Source: Sphingomonas azotifigens NBRC 15497 (GTDB lineage Bacteria > Pseudomonadota > Alphaproteobacteria > Sphingomonadales > Sphingomonadaceae). Taken from it: a stretch of 64,000 nucleotides of DNA. Positions 1 through 8,668 of this stretch are shown in pieces; within the stretch, counting starts at the first letter, position 1; each line of letters opens with the position of its first letter. The stretch covers positions 1 through 64,000 of the forward strand of contig NZ_BCTR01000017.1 of assembly GCF_002091475.1 (NCBI RefSeq), written 5' to 3'. A program made the translations under genes and the position numbers. Below the pieces are notes generated by a model. It worked only from the letters and a program-made list of their open reading frames with translations. It did not search any database and was not told the origin of the DNA.

Positions 1-18
1 CCCCGCCGCTGGCGCGGC

Positions 19-75
19 GGCCCCTCCACCAAGCCGCTGCGCGTCTTGGTCCCCCTCCCCGTGCCGGGGAGGAAT
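19..75. repeat. GC-rich intergenic hairpin repeat, copy 1
   Basis: The segment begins GGCCCCTCCACCA and ends GTGCCGGGGAGGAATT. The same ends occur at 4721-4774 and, inverted, at 4615-4665. The centre pairs ACCAAG (28-33) with CTTGGT (45-50). It abuts the stop codon of aroB and may be cut by the window edge. This is a dispersed REP-like element with no coding content. Confidence 0.7.
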
Positions 76-1176
76 TTAGCGGCGTTGCCCGTCCAGGAAC
101 GCCGCGACCTTCGCCAGGTCCACCGTCTTGTCCAGATAGGTCTGGCCGATGCCGCGGGCGAGCAGGAAGGGCAGGGTGTTCCCCTCCATCTTCTTGTCGT
201 GGAGCATATGGCCGACCAGCGTCGCGCCGTCTGCCGACACCCCGGCGGCGGCCAGCCCGTCGGGCAGCCCCACCGCGCGAAGATGCGCGGCGACCCGCTC
301 GGCATCCGCGACCGGGCACAGCCCCTGCTGCGCCGAGAAGGCGAACGCGAGCGCCATTCCCGCGGCTACCGCCTCGCCGTGGAGCAGCTTGTCCGAGAAT
401 CCGGTCTCCGCCTCCAGCGCATGGCCGAAGGTATGGCCGAGGTTGAGCAGCGCACGCGTGCCCGTCGTCTCGCGTTCGTCCGCCGCGACGATCCGTGCCT
501 TGGCGGCGACCGAATGGCCGATCGCCTCCGCCCGTGCGGCCGGATCGCCCGCGAACAGCGCGGCGGCATTGGTCTCGCACCAGGCGAAGAACCCGGCATC
601 GTCGATCAGCCCGTATTTCGCGACTTCGGCATAGCCGGCGCGCAGCTCGCGCTGGGGCAGGCTGTCCAGCACCTGCGGGTCGATCAGCACCACCGAGGGC
701 TGGTGGAACGCGCCGATCAGGTTCTTGCCCGCCTTCGAATTGATCGCGGTCTTGCCGCCCACCGAGCTGTCGACCTGGGCGAGCAGCGTGGTGGGCACTT
801 GGACGAAGTTGCAGCCGCGCTTGAGGATGCTGGTCGCGAAGCCGACGAGATCGCCGATCACGCCGCCGCCCAGTGCGATCGCGTGATCGCTGCGCACCAC
901 GCCCTGCGCCAGCAGCCAATCGGTCAGCGATTCGAGCTGCGCCCAGCTCTTGGTGCTTTCCCCCGCCGGCAGCACCCGCACCGGCGCGGCGATGCCCTGG
1001 GCGGCGAGGCTGGCGACCAGCGTCTCGCAATGCGCCGCCAGATTCGTATCGGTGACGATCGGCATCGGCCGTCCGCGCGACAGCGGGGCGAGCACCGCGC
1101 CGGCGCGCACCAGCAAGCCGGGTTCGATGCGCACGTCATAGCTGCGTGCGCCCAGCGCGACGGGAATGGTGGTCAC
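76..1176 (-). CDS. aroB: 3-dehydroquinate synthase AroB
   Basis: The enzyme converts DAHP to 3-dehydroquinate, the second step of the cytoplasmic shikimate pathway, using NAD and a divalent metal. The 366-aa length is normal for the family. Visible hallmarks are the NAD-binding GGGVIGDL at about residues 103-110, the VGGKTAIN block near 139-146, the GYAEVAKYGLI segment and the metal-site LGHTFGHALE block near 245-256. The gene lies immediately downstream of aroK on the same strand with a 4-nt overlap, the usual aroK-aroB operon. A hairpin repeat sits directly after the stop codon. Confidence 0.97.
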   Translation of the reverse strand: MTTIPVALGARSYDVRIEPGLLVRAGAVLAPLSRGRPMPIVTDTNLAAHCETLVASLAAQGIAAPVRVLPAGESTKSWAQLESLTDWLLAQGVVRSDHAIALGGGVIGDLVGFATSILKRGCNFVQVPTTLLAQVDSSVGGKTAINSKAGKNLIGAFHQPSVVLIDPQVLDSLPQRELRAGYAEVAKYGLIDDAGFFAWCETNAAALFAGDPAARAEAIGHSVAAKARIVAADERETTGTRALLNLGHTFGHALEAETGFSDKLLHGEAVAAGMALAFAFSAQQGLCPVADAERVAAHLRAVGLPDGLAAAGVSADGATLVGHMLHDKKMEGNTLPFLLARGIGQTYLDKTVDLAKVAAFLDGQRR

Positions 1177-1712
1177 TTGTGCAGGGCCTTCAGGATCGCT
1201 TCGACGGTGGTTTCGTGCGGCGCGGCTACGCTGGGTACGCGGATCTGCGCAAGCGCGTAATAGGGATTGCGCACTCGCGCGAGCTCGCTGAGCGTCGCCA
1301 GCGGATCCTTGCCGCGCAGCAAGGGCCGCGTGTCGCGCCGCCGGACCCGATCGGCGAGGATCGCCGGTTCGGCATCGAGCCAGATCGAGATCGCTTGGTC
1401 GAGAATCAGCGCCCGCGTCTCGTCGTTGATGAAGGCGCCGCCGCCGGTGGCGATCACCTTGGGCGTGCCGTCGACCAGCCGGGCGATCACCCGCCGTTCG
1501 CCGTCGCGGAAATGCGGTTCGCCGAATTTCGCGAAGATGTCCGAGACCGACATGCCCGCCGCCGATTCGATTTCCGCATCGGCATCGACGAAGGGAAGCC
1601 GCAGGCGCTGGGCGAGGCGGCGCCCTACCGTGGTTTTGCCGGCCCCCATCAATCCCACCAGCACGATGGGCTTGCCGGTCCAGGCGTTAAGTTGCGCATG
1701 CGTTTGTAACAT
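1173..1712 (-). CDS. aroK: Shikimate kinase AroK
   Basis: The kinase phosphorylates shikimate to shikimate-3-phosphate with ATP. The 179-aa product starts at ATG 1712, just before the conserved core. The reading frame is open further upstream but that part looks non-coding and would run into the divergent gene. The Walker A motif GLMGAGKTTVG, the shikimate-binding DADAEIE and FRDGERR segments, the GGGAF loop and the lid RRDTRPLL are all present. Translation is coupled to aroB through a 4-nt overlap. Confidence 0.95.
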   Translation of the reverse strand: MLQTHAQLNAWTGKPIVLVGLMGAGKTTVGRRLAQRLRLPFVDADAEIESAAGMSVSDIFAKFGEPHFRDGERRVIARLVDGTPKVIATGGGAFINDETRALILDQAISIWLDAEPAILADRVRRRDTRPLLRGKDPLATLSELARVRNPYYALAQIRVPSVAAPHETTVEAILKALHK

Positions 1713-1785
1713 CGTGCGAAGGGCTATACAGCGAGGGACCGTCGCGGGCAAAAGGCCCGTCCGCTCAAGGAATGGACTGTTTTTC

Positions 1786-1923
1786 ATGCCGCGTTTGCTT
1801 GTCGTGTTGCTCGTCATTCTGGTGGTTCTGGTGGGGGGCATGTTCGCCCTTGCAGGCCGCAACACCGTGAAGGAGCCGGTGCGCATGGAGAAGGCGGTCG
1901 CGCTTGAAAACCTCGCCAACTAG
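1786..1923 (+). CDS. Small single-pass membrane protein (45 aa)
   Basis: The ATG at 1786 opens a 45-codon frame whose first 25 residues are almost purely hydrophobic (MPRLLVVLLVILVVLVGGM), followed by a short charged tail. It lies 73 bp from divergent aroK and overlaps the next gene by 20 nt, so it is probably its translational leader or partner. No family is recognised and the function is unknown. Confidence 0.65.
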   Translation: MPRLLVVLLVILVVLVGGMFALAGRNTVKEPVRMEKAVALENLAN

Positions 1924-3709
1924 GGCGTCCCGCCTGGCGATCGCCGCGGCGCTGCTCGCCGCCGTCGGCGTGCCGGCGTTCAGCCAGCAGCAGAAAGCTC
2001 CCGAATCGCTGTTGCCGCCCGGCTTCGACCAGCCGGCGCCGCGGCCACAGCCTTCGCCGCGCCCCACGCCGGCGCCCAGCGCCGCGCCGGCGGCGGCGCC
2101 GTCGCCGAGCGGTGACATGCTGTCGGCGGGGCCGGATACCGGGCCCGACGCATTCGATGTCGAGGAAAGCAACGCCAGCGTGGTGGCGGCGCCGGCGATC
2201 GACCTGTCGCAATATGATCTGCCCAAGGGCGTGCGCCGGCCGCTGGACCGCGTCGGCATCCTCGCGGCGGGCAATGCGCCGTTTCCTGCCGATGCGTTCG
2301 GCAAGGTGCCGGCGGCGACGCAGATCACCCTGATGCGCCGGCTCGATGCGCCGGTCGCCTCGCGCTGGGTGTCGATCGCGCTGCGCCGCGCGCTGATGTC
2401 GCCGCTCGACACGCCCGCGGGAGTCGACGGCGCCGATTATGCCGCGGAGCGCGCCTGGCTGCTGCTCCGCATGGGCGAGGCGACCGCCGCGCGCGGGCTG
2501 GTCAGCTATGTCGACATCGACGACTATACCAACGCGCTCGACCGGGTGGCGATGCAGGTGGCGCTGGCGACGGGCGATCCCGCCGCGGTATGCCCGATCG
2601 TCGACGATGCCGCCGCGGCGGTGCCCGATCGCGGCTGGGCGCTGGCGCAGGCGATCTGCGCCGGGCTTGCCGGCAAGCCGAGCGAAGCCGACCAGCGGCT
2701 GGATGCCGCGGCCAAGGGCAAGCCGCGCAACGACATCGATACACTGCTCGCCACCAAGGTGGTCGGCATGGGCGCCGATTCGCGGCGCGCGGTGACGATC
2801 GACTGGGTCGGCGTACCCGCGCTTTCCGCCTGGCGGTTCGGCATGGCGACGGCGGCGGGGGCGGACATCCCCGACAATCTCTTCGCCACGGTGGGGCCGC
2901 ACTATCGCTACTGGCAGGCGCTGTCGCCGCTGGTCGCCCCGGCGTTGCGCGCGCCCGCGGCGGAACTGGCGGCGGCGGCCGGCGTGCTGTCGAACGCCGC
3001 GCTGGTCGACCTTTATGCCGAGATCGACCAGGCGAGCGACGTGCCCGATCCGCTGCAGAAGACCGCGCGCGATCTCCGCAGCGCCTATACCGGGTCGCCC
3101 GGCGAGCGGGTGCAGGCGATGCGCAGCCTGTGGGATGCGGCCGAGACGCCGCGGCTGCGCTATGCGCGGCTGGTGCTGACTGCCAAAGCTGCGGCCTGGG
3201 TTCCGGCGAACAAGAATGCGGCCGAGCCCGACCGGCTGATCGCCTCCATGCTGTCGGCCGGCTATGAGTCGGCGGCGCTGCAATGGCGCGGCGTGGTCGC
3301 GCCGGGCAGCGAGGGCTGGGCGCTGCTCGCGCTCGTCGAGCCTGCCGGCGCGATCGGCTATGCCGATTTCGAGCGCTATGCCGGTGCCGCGAGCCCGCGC
3401 AAGGCGGCGATGCTGCTGGCCGGGCTGGCCGGGCTTGGCCGGCTCGCGCCCGCCGATGCCCAGCGCGGGGCCGAGGCGACCAAGGTGGGGCTGGGCGGCG
3501 TCAATGCCTGGACCCAGGCGATCGATCGTGCTGGCGCCGCCAGCCAGCCCGGCATGGTCGCGCTGCTCGCCGGGGTCGGCATGCAGTCGCCGCGCTGGGA
3601 CCAGGTGACGCCCGAGGCGCTGTACCACATCGTCGCGGCGATGCGCGCGGCGGGGATGGCCAACTATGCCCGGATGATCGCCGTGGAGGCGGTCACGCGC
3701 GCGGCGTGA
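1904..3709 (+). CDS. Exported helical-repeat protein of unknown function
   Basis: This 601-aa protein starts at TTG 1904, which puts a good signal peptide at its N-terminus (basic start, then [18 protein letters not shown]). A Pro/Ala-rich linker covers residues 40-70. The remainder is rich in Ala, Leu and Arg with helical character, suggestive of TPR- or Sel1-like repeats, but no catalytic motif is seen. It overlaps the preceding 45-aa peptide by 20 nt and the following xerD by 4 nt, so the three are probably one transcript. A periplasmic location is inferred from the signal peptide. Function unknown. Confidence 0.75.
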   Translation: MKTSPTRASRLAIAAALLAAVGVPAFSQQQKAPESLLPPGFDQPAPRPQPSPRPTPAPSAAPAAAPSPSGDMLSAGPDTGPDAFDVEESNASVVAAPAIDLSQYDLPKGVRRPLDRVGILAAGNAPFPADAFGKVPAATQITLMRRLDAPVASRWVSIALRRALMSPLDTPAGVDGADYAAERAWLLLRMGEATAARGLVSYVDIDDYTNALDRVAMQVALATGDPAAVCPIVDDAAAAVPDRGWALAQAICAGLAGKPSEADQRLDAAAKGKPRNDIDTLLATKVVGMGADSRRAVTIDWVGVPALSAWRFGMATAAGADIPDNLFATVGPHYRYWQALSPLVAPALRAPAAELAAAAGVLSNAALVDLYAEIDQASDVPDPLQKTARDLRSAYTGSPGERVQAMRSLWDAAETPRLRYARLVLTAKAAAWVPANKNAAEPDRLIASMLSAGYESAALQWRGVVAPGSEGWALLALVEPAGAIGYADFERYAGAASPRKAAMLLAGLAGLGRLAPADAQRGAEATKVGLGGVNAWTQAIDRAGAASQPGMVALLAGVGMQSPRWDQVTPEALYHIVAAMRAAGMANYARMIAVEAVTRAA

Positions 3710-4605
3710 GCGACGACCGCGCGCTGATCGACCGCTTTCTCGAGATGCTGCGCGCCGAATCGGGCGCGGCAGCGAACACCGTCGCCGCCTATGGCACCGA
3801 CCTGCGGCTCGCCTCGGAGGCGCTGGGCGGCGGGTTGGCGACCGCCGGCCGCGCGGACATCGAACGGCTGAGCGGCGGCTGGGCGGACCTCGCCCGCGCC
3901 ACGGTCGCGCGGAAATCCTCGGCGCTGCGGCGGTTCTTCGCCTTTCTCGCCGAGGAGGGGCACCGCGGCGACGATCCCGGCGGCGCGCTGCCGCGACCCG
4001 GCACCGCGCGGCGCCTGCCCAGGATCCTCAGCACCGGCGATGTCGACGCGATGTTCGCCGCGATCGCCGAGCGCCAGGCGCGGGTGCCGCCCGATCCGCT
4101 CGACCTGCGGCTCGCCGCGCTGATCGAGCTGCTCTATGGCTCGGGCCTGCGGGCGACCGAGCTCGTCTCGCTTCCCCGGAATGCCATCCACCCCGATCGG
4201 CCGTTCCTGATCCTGAAGGGCAAGGGCGGGCGCGAGCGGCTGGTGCCGATCTCGGACCGGGCCCGCGCCGCAGTGGCGCTGTGGCGCACCCAGGTGCCGG
4301 CGGACCAGGCATGGCTGTTCCCGTCGGGCAAGAAGCACCTGACGCGCATCCGTCTCTACCAGATCGTCCGTGCGCTGGCGGCGGCGGCGGGCATTCCGCC
4401 CGAGCGGGTGAGCCCCCACGTCCTGCGCCACGCCTTCGCGACGCATCTGCTGGAGGGTGGGGCCGATCTGCGCGCGTTGCAGGCGATGCTCGGCCATGCG
4501 GACATCGCGACGACCGAAATCTACACCCATGTCGACAGCCGCCGGCTGGTCGAGCTGGTCAATGCACGGCACCCGCTCGGCGAGGCGCTGGCGGGAAAGC
4601 GCTGA
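3706..4605 (+). CDS. xerD: Site-specific tyrosine recombinase XerD
   Basis: XerD with XerC resolves chromosome dimers at dif. The GTG at 3706 gives 299 aa, close to the 298 typical of XerD, and overlaps the previous stop (GTGA). The N-terminal SAM-like core-binding domain covers about residues 1-100. The catalytic residues are visible: R149 ([10 protein letters not shown]), K173 (KGKGGRER), H238 and R241 ([11 protein letters not shown]), H264 (LGHADI) and Y273 (EIYTHV). XerD rather than XerC is inferred from length and from proximity to accA and aroBK, a frequent alphaproteobacterial arrangement. Confidence 0.9.
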   Translation: MSDDRALIDRFLEMLRAESGAAANTVAAYGTDLRLASEALGGGLATAGRADIERLSGGWADLARATVARKSSALRRFFAFLAEEGHRGDDPGGALPRPGTARRLPRILSTGDVDAMFAAIAERQARVPPDPLDLRLAALIELLYGSGLRATELVSLPRNAIHPDRPFLILKGKGGRERLVPISDRARAAVALWRTQVPADQAWLFPSGKKHLTRIRLYQIVRALAAAAGIPPERVSPHVLRHAFATHLLEGGADLRALQAMLGHADIATTEIYTHVDSRRLVELVNARHPLGEALAGKR

Positions 4606-4614
4606 CCTGCAGGT

Positions 4615-4665
4615 CCTCCCCGTCCCGGGGAGGGGACCATGTGCGCAGCACATGGTGGAGGGGCC
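4615..4665. repeat. GC-rich intergenic hairpin repeat, copy 2 (inverted)
   Basis: This is an inverted copy of the element at 19-75, beginning CCTCCCCGTCCCGGGGAGG and ending TGGAGGGGCC. Its centre is a perfect 9-bp hairpin, ACCATGTGC (4636-4644) against GCACATGGT (4648-4656). With copy 3 it forms a head-to-head pair between xerD and accA. Confidence 0.75.
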
Positions 4666-4720
4666 GCCGCGGCACGCGGCGGTACCCGGAGCGATCGACA
4701 CGCTCCGCGCCTTGCGGCGC

Positions 4721-4774
4721 GGCCCCTCCACCACGCGCCTGCGACGCGCGGTCCCCCTACCCGTGCCGGGGAGG
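4721..4774. repeat. GC-rich intergenic hairpin repeat, copy 3
   Basis: This copy has the same orientation as copy 1 and is inverted relative to copy 2. Its central stem, ACCACGCG against CGCGCGGT, pairs at 7 of 8 positions although the stem sequence differs from the other copies. It lies about 55 bp upstream of accA. Confidence 0.75.
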
Positions 4775-4829
4775 AATTGGAGTCGCCCGCGCGTTGACGC
4801 GAAGCGCGGCGCCCGGTAGCGCCACGCGC

Positions 4830-5777
4830 ATGACGACATTCCTCGACTTCGAGAAGCCGATCGCCGAGCTCCAGGGCAAGATCGACGAGCTGCGCAGCGC
4901 CGCCCAGGGCGGCGACGTGGACATCGCCGCCGAGATCGCCCCGCTCCAGGCCAAGTCGGACAAGCTGCTGCTCGACACCTATGCCAAGCTGACGCCGTGG
5001 CAGAAGACGCAGGTCGCCCGCCATCCCGAGCGCCCGCACTTCAAGCATTACGTCGCCGGGCTGATCGAAGACTTCATGCCGCTGGGCGGCGACCGTGCCT
5101 TTGCCGACGACAATGCGATCATCGGCGGTCTCGGCCGCTTCCGCGGGCGCCGCGTGATGGTGATCGGCCATGAGAAGGGCGACGATACCGCCAGCCGGCT
5201 CAAGCACAATTTCGGCATGGGCAAGCCCGAGGGCTATCGCAAGGCGATCCGCCTGATGAAGCTCGCCGACCGCTTCGGCATCCCGGTGATCACGCTGGTC
5301 GATACCTCGGGCGCGTTCCCGGGCGTGCAGGCCGAGGAGCGCGGCCAGGCAGAGGCGATCGCGCGCTCGACCGAGACGTGCCTGTCGCTCGGCGTGCCGC
5401 TGGTCGCCTCGATCCTCGGCGAGGGCGGCTCGGGCGGCGCGGTGGCGCTGGCGGCGGGCAACCAGGTGCTGATGATGGAGCACGCGGTCTATTCGGTGAT
5501 CTCGCCCGAGGGCTGTGCCTCGATCCTGTGGCGCACCGCCGACAAGGCCGCCGACGCCGCCGAGGCGATGAAGGTCACCGCGCAGCACCTGAAGGAGCTG
5601 AAGGTGATCGACCGGATCGTGCCGGAGCCGCTGGGCGGTGCACATCGCGCACCGGGCCAGGCAGTGCAGGCGCTGGGCGATGCGATCGAAAAGGCGCTGG
5701 AGGGGCTGGCCGGCATGTCGCCGGAATCGCTGCGCCAGGCGCGCCGTGCGAAGTTCCTCGCGATGGGCCGCGTCTGA
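4830..5777 (+). CDS. accA: Acetyl-CoA carboxylase carboxyltransferase subunit alpha
   Basis: AccA is the alpha half of the carboxyltransferase that moves the carboxyl group from biotin-BCCP to acetyl-CoA in the first committed step of fatty acid synthesis. The product is 315 aa, normal for the family. An N-terminal coiled coil ([19 protein letters not shown]) is followed by the crotonase-like core with [16 protein letters not shown], the oxyanion-type glycines of [13 protein letters not shown], and the [11 protein letters not shown] segment. The ATG at 4830 fits the conserved N-terminus. It is followed by a strong hairpin. Confidence 0.97.
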   Translation: MTTFLDFEKPIAELQGKIDELRSAAQGGDVDIAAEIAPLQAKSDKLLLDTYAKLTPWQKTQVARHPERPHFKHYVAGLIEDFMPLGGDRAFADDNAIIGGLGRFRGRRVMVIGHEKGDDTASRLKHNFGMGKPEGYRKAIRLMKLADRFGIPVITLVDTSGAFPGVQAEERGQAEAIARSTETCLSLGVPLVASILGEGGSGGAVALAAGNQVLMMEHAVYSVISPEGCASILWRTADKAADAAEAMKVTAQHLKELKVIDRIVPEPLGGAHRAPGQAVQALGDAIEKALEGLAGMSPESLRQARRAKFLAMGRV

Positions 5778-5790
5778 CGCATAAACGAAA

Positions 5791-5816
5791 AAGGGCCGGC
5801 GCAGGCGCCGGCCCTT
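5791..5816. terminator. Bidirectional factor-independent terminator
   Basis: A 10-bp perfect stem, AAGGGCCGGC (5791-5800) with GCCGGCCCTT (5807-5816), has a 6-nt loop. The run of A just 5' becomes a U tract for leftward transcription. It can therefore end the leftward flp transcript as well as the rightward accA transcript. Confidence 0.75.
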
Positions 5817-5842
5817 GGGTTCGCGGAGAAATGGCGCGGCGG

Positions 5843-6010
5843 TTACTGCGTCTTCATCGCCGACGTGACGTTGCCGAAAGTGGTGCTGAGCTGCGTGCCC
5901 AGGCCCTGCATGGCGGCGATGGCGGCGACGGCGATCAGCGCGGCGATCAGGCCATATTCGATGGCGGTCGCGCCCTTGCGATCGGTGCGCAGCTTGCGAA
6001 AGAACTTCAT
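5843..6010 (-). CDS. Flp family type IVb pilin (55 aa)
   Basis: Flp pilins are the small subunits of Tad-type adhesive pili, cleaved by a TadV-type prepilin peptidase in the inner membrane. The 55-codon frame starts at ATG 6010 with a basic leader, MKFFRKLRTDRKGATAIEYG. It carries the processing site G-ATAIEYGL with the invariant Glu at +5, then a hydrophobic stretch (LIAALIAVAAIAAM). It is nearly identical to the next pilin upstream (6089-6256), so the two look like a recent tandem duplication. No tad/cpa assembly genes are in this window. Confidence 0.88.
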   Translation of the reverse strand: MKFFRKLRTDRKGATAIEYGLIAALIAVAAIAAMQGLGTQLSTTFGNVTSAMKTQ

Positions 6011-6088
6011 CCGGCGGCTCCTTCCATGATCTGAGGGACGGTCGTGCCCGGCAGCAGCGCCCGTCCCCGCGAAAGCGAAACCGAAGGC

Positions 6089-6256
6089 TTAGGAAGCCTT
6101 CATGTTCGACGTGACGTTGCCGAACGTCTTGTTCAGCTGGCTGCCCAGGCCCTGCATCGCGGCGATCGCGGCGACGGCGATGAGCGCGGCGATCAGACCA
6201 TATTCGATCGCGGTCGCGCCCTTGGAATTCTTGAGGAAATTGCGAATCTTCTGCAT
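6089..6256 (-). CDS. Flp family type IVb pilin (55 aa), second copy
   Basis: The start at ATG 6256 is chosen because a GGAG lies about 6 nt upstream and gives MQKIRNFLKNSKGATAIEYG. In-frame ATGs upstream would only add a weak N-terminal extension. The mature segment from ATAIEYGLIAALIAVAAIAAM is the same as in the neighbouring pilin, with a different leader and C-terminal tail. It is expected to be processed and assembled into a Flp pilus. Confidence 0.88.
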   Translation of the reverse strand: MQKIRNFLKNSKGATAIEYGLIAALIAVAAIAAMQGLGSQLNKTFGNVTSNMKAS

Positions 6257-6383
6257 ACCCGACTCCATCGTCCCAGAAACTTCAAACACCGGCCTGCCCG
6301 AAGATCCGGAAAGGCCCGTTCACCCTAGGGAAGAGGGGTTAAGAACGGCCTAAATGCCGCGCTTAGCAAAAGGTTGACGCGCG

Positions 6384-6575
6384 TTACTGGCCCGCCTGCT
6401 GGACCTTTTGCGACACATTGCCCCACAGCTGGCTGGTGGTGCTGCCCAGCCCCGACAGCGCCGAGATCAAGGCAAGCACGATCAGCGCCAGGATCAGGCC
6501 GTATTCCACTGCAGTCGCGCCACGATTTGCGCGGGCCACGGCATGCAGGAGGGTAATCAGGGCTCGCATCGGCAT
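6384..6575 (-). CDS. Flp family type IVb pilin, divergent third copy
   Basis: This 63-aa product has the cleavage context RGATAVEYGL and a hydrophobic helix (ILALIVLALISALSGL), with a longer leader and a different tail from the other two pilins. The start may be ATG 6575 or ATG 6569. It reads divergently from the Nudix gene with only 17 bp between the annotated starts, so the two promoters must overlap. It may be a minor pilin; that role is inference. Confidence 0.85.
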   Translation of the reverse strand: MPMRALITLLHAVARANRGATAVEYGLILALIVLALISALSGLGSTTSQLWGNVSQKVQQAGQ

Positions 6576-6592
6576 CCAATCTCGTTCAGGAC

Positions 6593-7042
6593 ATGGTGCG
6601 AAATGTTGCAGAATTTGGTTGCAAAGTGATTAGCGGACCCCGCCCGATCCTCCTCGTCGTTGCCGCGGCGATGCTGGTCGAAGGGCGCGTGCTGGTGCAG
6701 CAGCGCCCCGAAGGCACCGCGCTGGCGGGTCTGTGGGAGTTCCCCGGCGGCAAGATCGAGCCGGGCGAGAGCCCCGAGGCTGCGCTGGCCCGCGAGCTGG
6801 ACGAGGAACTGGGCGTGGGCGTCGATCCCGCCGTGCTGGTTCCGCTCAGCTTTGCCAGCCTGGCCTTGCCCGATCGTCACCTGCTGCTGATGCTCTACCG
6901 CCTCGACAGCTGGCAGGGCGTACCCGAGCCGCGCCACGCCAGCGCGCTCGCCTGGGCCGACATGGCGCTGCTGCGCAGCCTGCCGATGCCGCCGGCCGAC
7001 CTGCCGTTTCTCGATGTGCTGGCGTCCGTGCTGCGAGCCTGA
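6593..7042 (+). CDS. mutT: MutT-type Nudix hydrolase (8-oxo-dGTP diphosphatase-like)
   Basis: Members sanitise oxidised or other non-canonical nucleoside triphosphates by hydrolysis to the monophosphate. The Nudix box is complete: GGKIEPGESPEAALARELDE followed by ELGV, with the metal-binding REXXEE-type glutamates. The length of 149 aa is usual. The first 33 nt are AT-rich and promoter-like, so the real start could be GTG 6626, giving 138 aa beginning MISGPRPILL. Substrate specificity is assumed from similarity to MutT and has not been shown. Confidence 0.85.
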   Translation: MVRNVAEFGCKVISGPRPILLVVAAAMLVEGRVLVQQRPEGTALAGLWEFPGGKIEPGESPEAALARELDEELGVGVDPAVLVPLSFASLALPDRHLLLMLYRLDSWQGVPEPRHASALAWADMALLRSLPMPPADLPFLDVLASVLRA

Positions 7043-7151
7043 ACACAGCTGCGCAAGCCAAGTTTAACCAGGTCTTTAAACATACTCGTCCATAGTTGGA
7101 TATGATTTGCCGTGGCTGTGAAGCGCGGCAGCCTTTGATGGAGAGTGCCGC

Positions 7152-7760
7152 ATGGCAGATATCGATCCTGCCGCCGTGGCTGCGCCCGCGGCCGAAAGCC
7201 AGCGTGCGCAGTGCAATGCCTCGCTGCGGCTGCTTGCGAAGGAGTTCACCCGGCGCGACGATGTGGCGATGATCATCCGCTCCGGCGGGATCGGTGTGGA
7301 ACTCGGCGTCGCAGCAGGAGACTTTTCCAAGCGAATACTGGAACGTTCCGAACTCGCCTATCTGTTCAGCATCGACATGTGGGCCGGGGATCGAGGGCAT
7401 GACGTCGAGCAGTACAAGCAGGCGCTGCGGCTGCTTAATCCCTATCGCGACAGGAATTCCTGCCTCCGCATGCGGTTCGACGAGGCACTTGACCTGTTCG
7501 GCGACGACACCCTCGATTTCATCTATGTCGACGGCTATGCACATACGGGCGAGGAAAACGGTCTTACTTTCGCGCAATGGTTTCCCAAGCTGCGGATGGG
7601 CGGCATCATGGCCGGCGACGACTATCATTCTGACTGGCCGCTTGTGATGCGTGCGGTGGATAGCTTCGTCGCGGCGAACGGGTTGGAACTCCACGTGATC
7701 CAGTGCGCGGAGGATAGCTGGAATTCGCGTTACCCAACCTGGTTCGCGATGAAGATCTGA
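7152..7760 (+). CDS. Class I SAM-dependent methyltransferase
   Basis: This 202-aa protein has a Rossmann motif I, GIGVELGVAAGDFSK, an acidic second strand (FSIDMWAG) and DFIYVDGYAHTGEEN after strand 4. This is typical of the Methyltransf_24/CmcI-like group. The substrate is not predictable. It stands alone, with 109 bp before it and a convergent methyltransferase after it. Confidence 0.75.
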   Translation: MADIDPAAVAAPAAESQRAQCNASLRLLAKEFTRRDDVAMIIRSGGIGVELGVAAGDFSKRILERSELAYLFSIDMWAGDRGHDVEQYKQALRLLNPYRDRNSCLRMRFDEALDLFGDDTLDFIYVDGYAHTGEENGLTFAQWFPKLRMGGIMAGDDYHSDWPLVMRAVDSFVAANGLELHVIQCAEDSWNSRYPTWFAMKI

Positions 7761-7797
7761 AATTGCAGCGCCAAGGCGTGGTCGAACCAGCTAGCCC

Positions 7798-8625
7798 CTA
7801 GCCCTTCGGCTTGAGCGCGTCCGCCAGCGACGCCGTGGCGCTGCCCGGCCGGGCGGGCTTGGGCTGCGAGGGATCGGGGGCCCAGCCGGTCAGGGTGACG
7901 ATCGAGAAGCGTTCCGGGGTGCGGCCGTCGGGCTCGGCGCGCTCGGCGAAGGCGGCGGCGGTGCCGAGCAGCGTCTCGCGGCGGAGCGGCGGCGTGTTGG
8001 GCAGCAAATTGGTCGCCGCCATGCCGCGCAGGTCGCGGATCAGGCCGCCGAGCCCGCCATAGCGGACGGTCAGCGTCTCGACATCGGCCACCGGCAAGGT
8101 GAAGCCGGCGCGCGAGAGCAGGTCGCCCGCGGCGCGCACGTCGATCTGCGGGTGGAAGCGTGCCACTGGCCGGTCCGCTTCGGCGGCGAGCAGGCAGGCG
8201 CGCAGCGTCGAGAGGCTGCCCGCGCCGAGGAACGCGCCCAGGAACAGCCCGTCGGGCTTCAGCGCGCGGCGGGCGAGCGCCAGCGCGCCGGGCACGTCGT
8301 TCACGGTATCCAGCACGCCGGCCGAGATCACCAGGTCGAAGCTCGCCTCGGGGAAGGGGTACATGTCCTCGTCGGCCTGGATCGCGCCGGTTGTCGCGGC
8401 GAAGACCGATCCGGGTTCGAGCCGGGTGATCGTCGCGCCCGGCCAGAAGAAGCTGCCATCGGCGCTGCCCAGGTCGAGCACATTGCGGAAGTCGCGCTTC
8501 ACGCCTTCCAGTCGCTCGAGCAGGCCGTCGAGCATGTGGTCGCGGAGGAAGCCTTCATAGCTGCGGGCGGCGCGGTCGCGGCGCTTGCGGCGGAGCGCGC
8601 GGTCGAAGATCTCGGAGTCGGACAC
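7798..8625 (-). CDS. SAM-dependent methyltransferase, BioC/NDUFAF5-like
   Basis: The 275-aa product is read from GTG 8625. An in-frame ATG at 8661 would overlap the divergent comF frame. Motif I is VLDLGSADGSFF and is preceded by the EIFDRALRRKRRDRAA N-terminus typical of the BioC-like family related to the complex I assembly factor NDUFAF5. DLVISAGVLDTVNDVPGAL matches motif IV and post-motif regions. The reaction is unproven. It is divergent from comF. Confidence 0.78.
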   Translation of the reverse strand: MSDSEIFDRALRRKRRDRAARSYEGFLRDHMLDGLLERLEGVKRDFRNVLDLGSADGSFFWPGATITRLEPGSVFAATTGAIQADEDMYPFPEASFDLVISAGVLDTVNDVPGALALARRALKPDGLFLGAFLGAGSLSTLRACLLAAEADRPVARFHPQIDVRAAGDLLSRAGFTLPVADVETLTVRYGGLGGLIRDLRGMAATNLLPNTPPLRRETLLGTAAAFAERAEPDGRTPERFSIVTLTGWAPDPSQPKPARPGSATASLADALKPKG

Positions 8626-8668
8626 AGGGGCGCTTGTGCAGCGACGCGGGGCTTGGAACAAGAGCGGG

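Noticed and set aside
1814..3628. 604-codon open frame on the minus strand opposite the exported protein gene
   Set aside because: It is Arg/His/Gly-rich with no domain, as expected from antisense of GC-rich codons. The plus-strand gene has a signal peptide and fits the operon.
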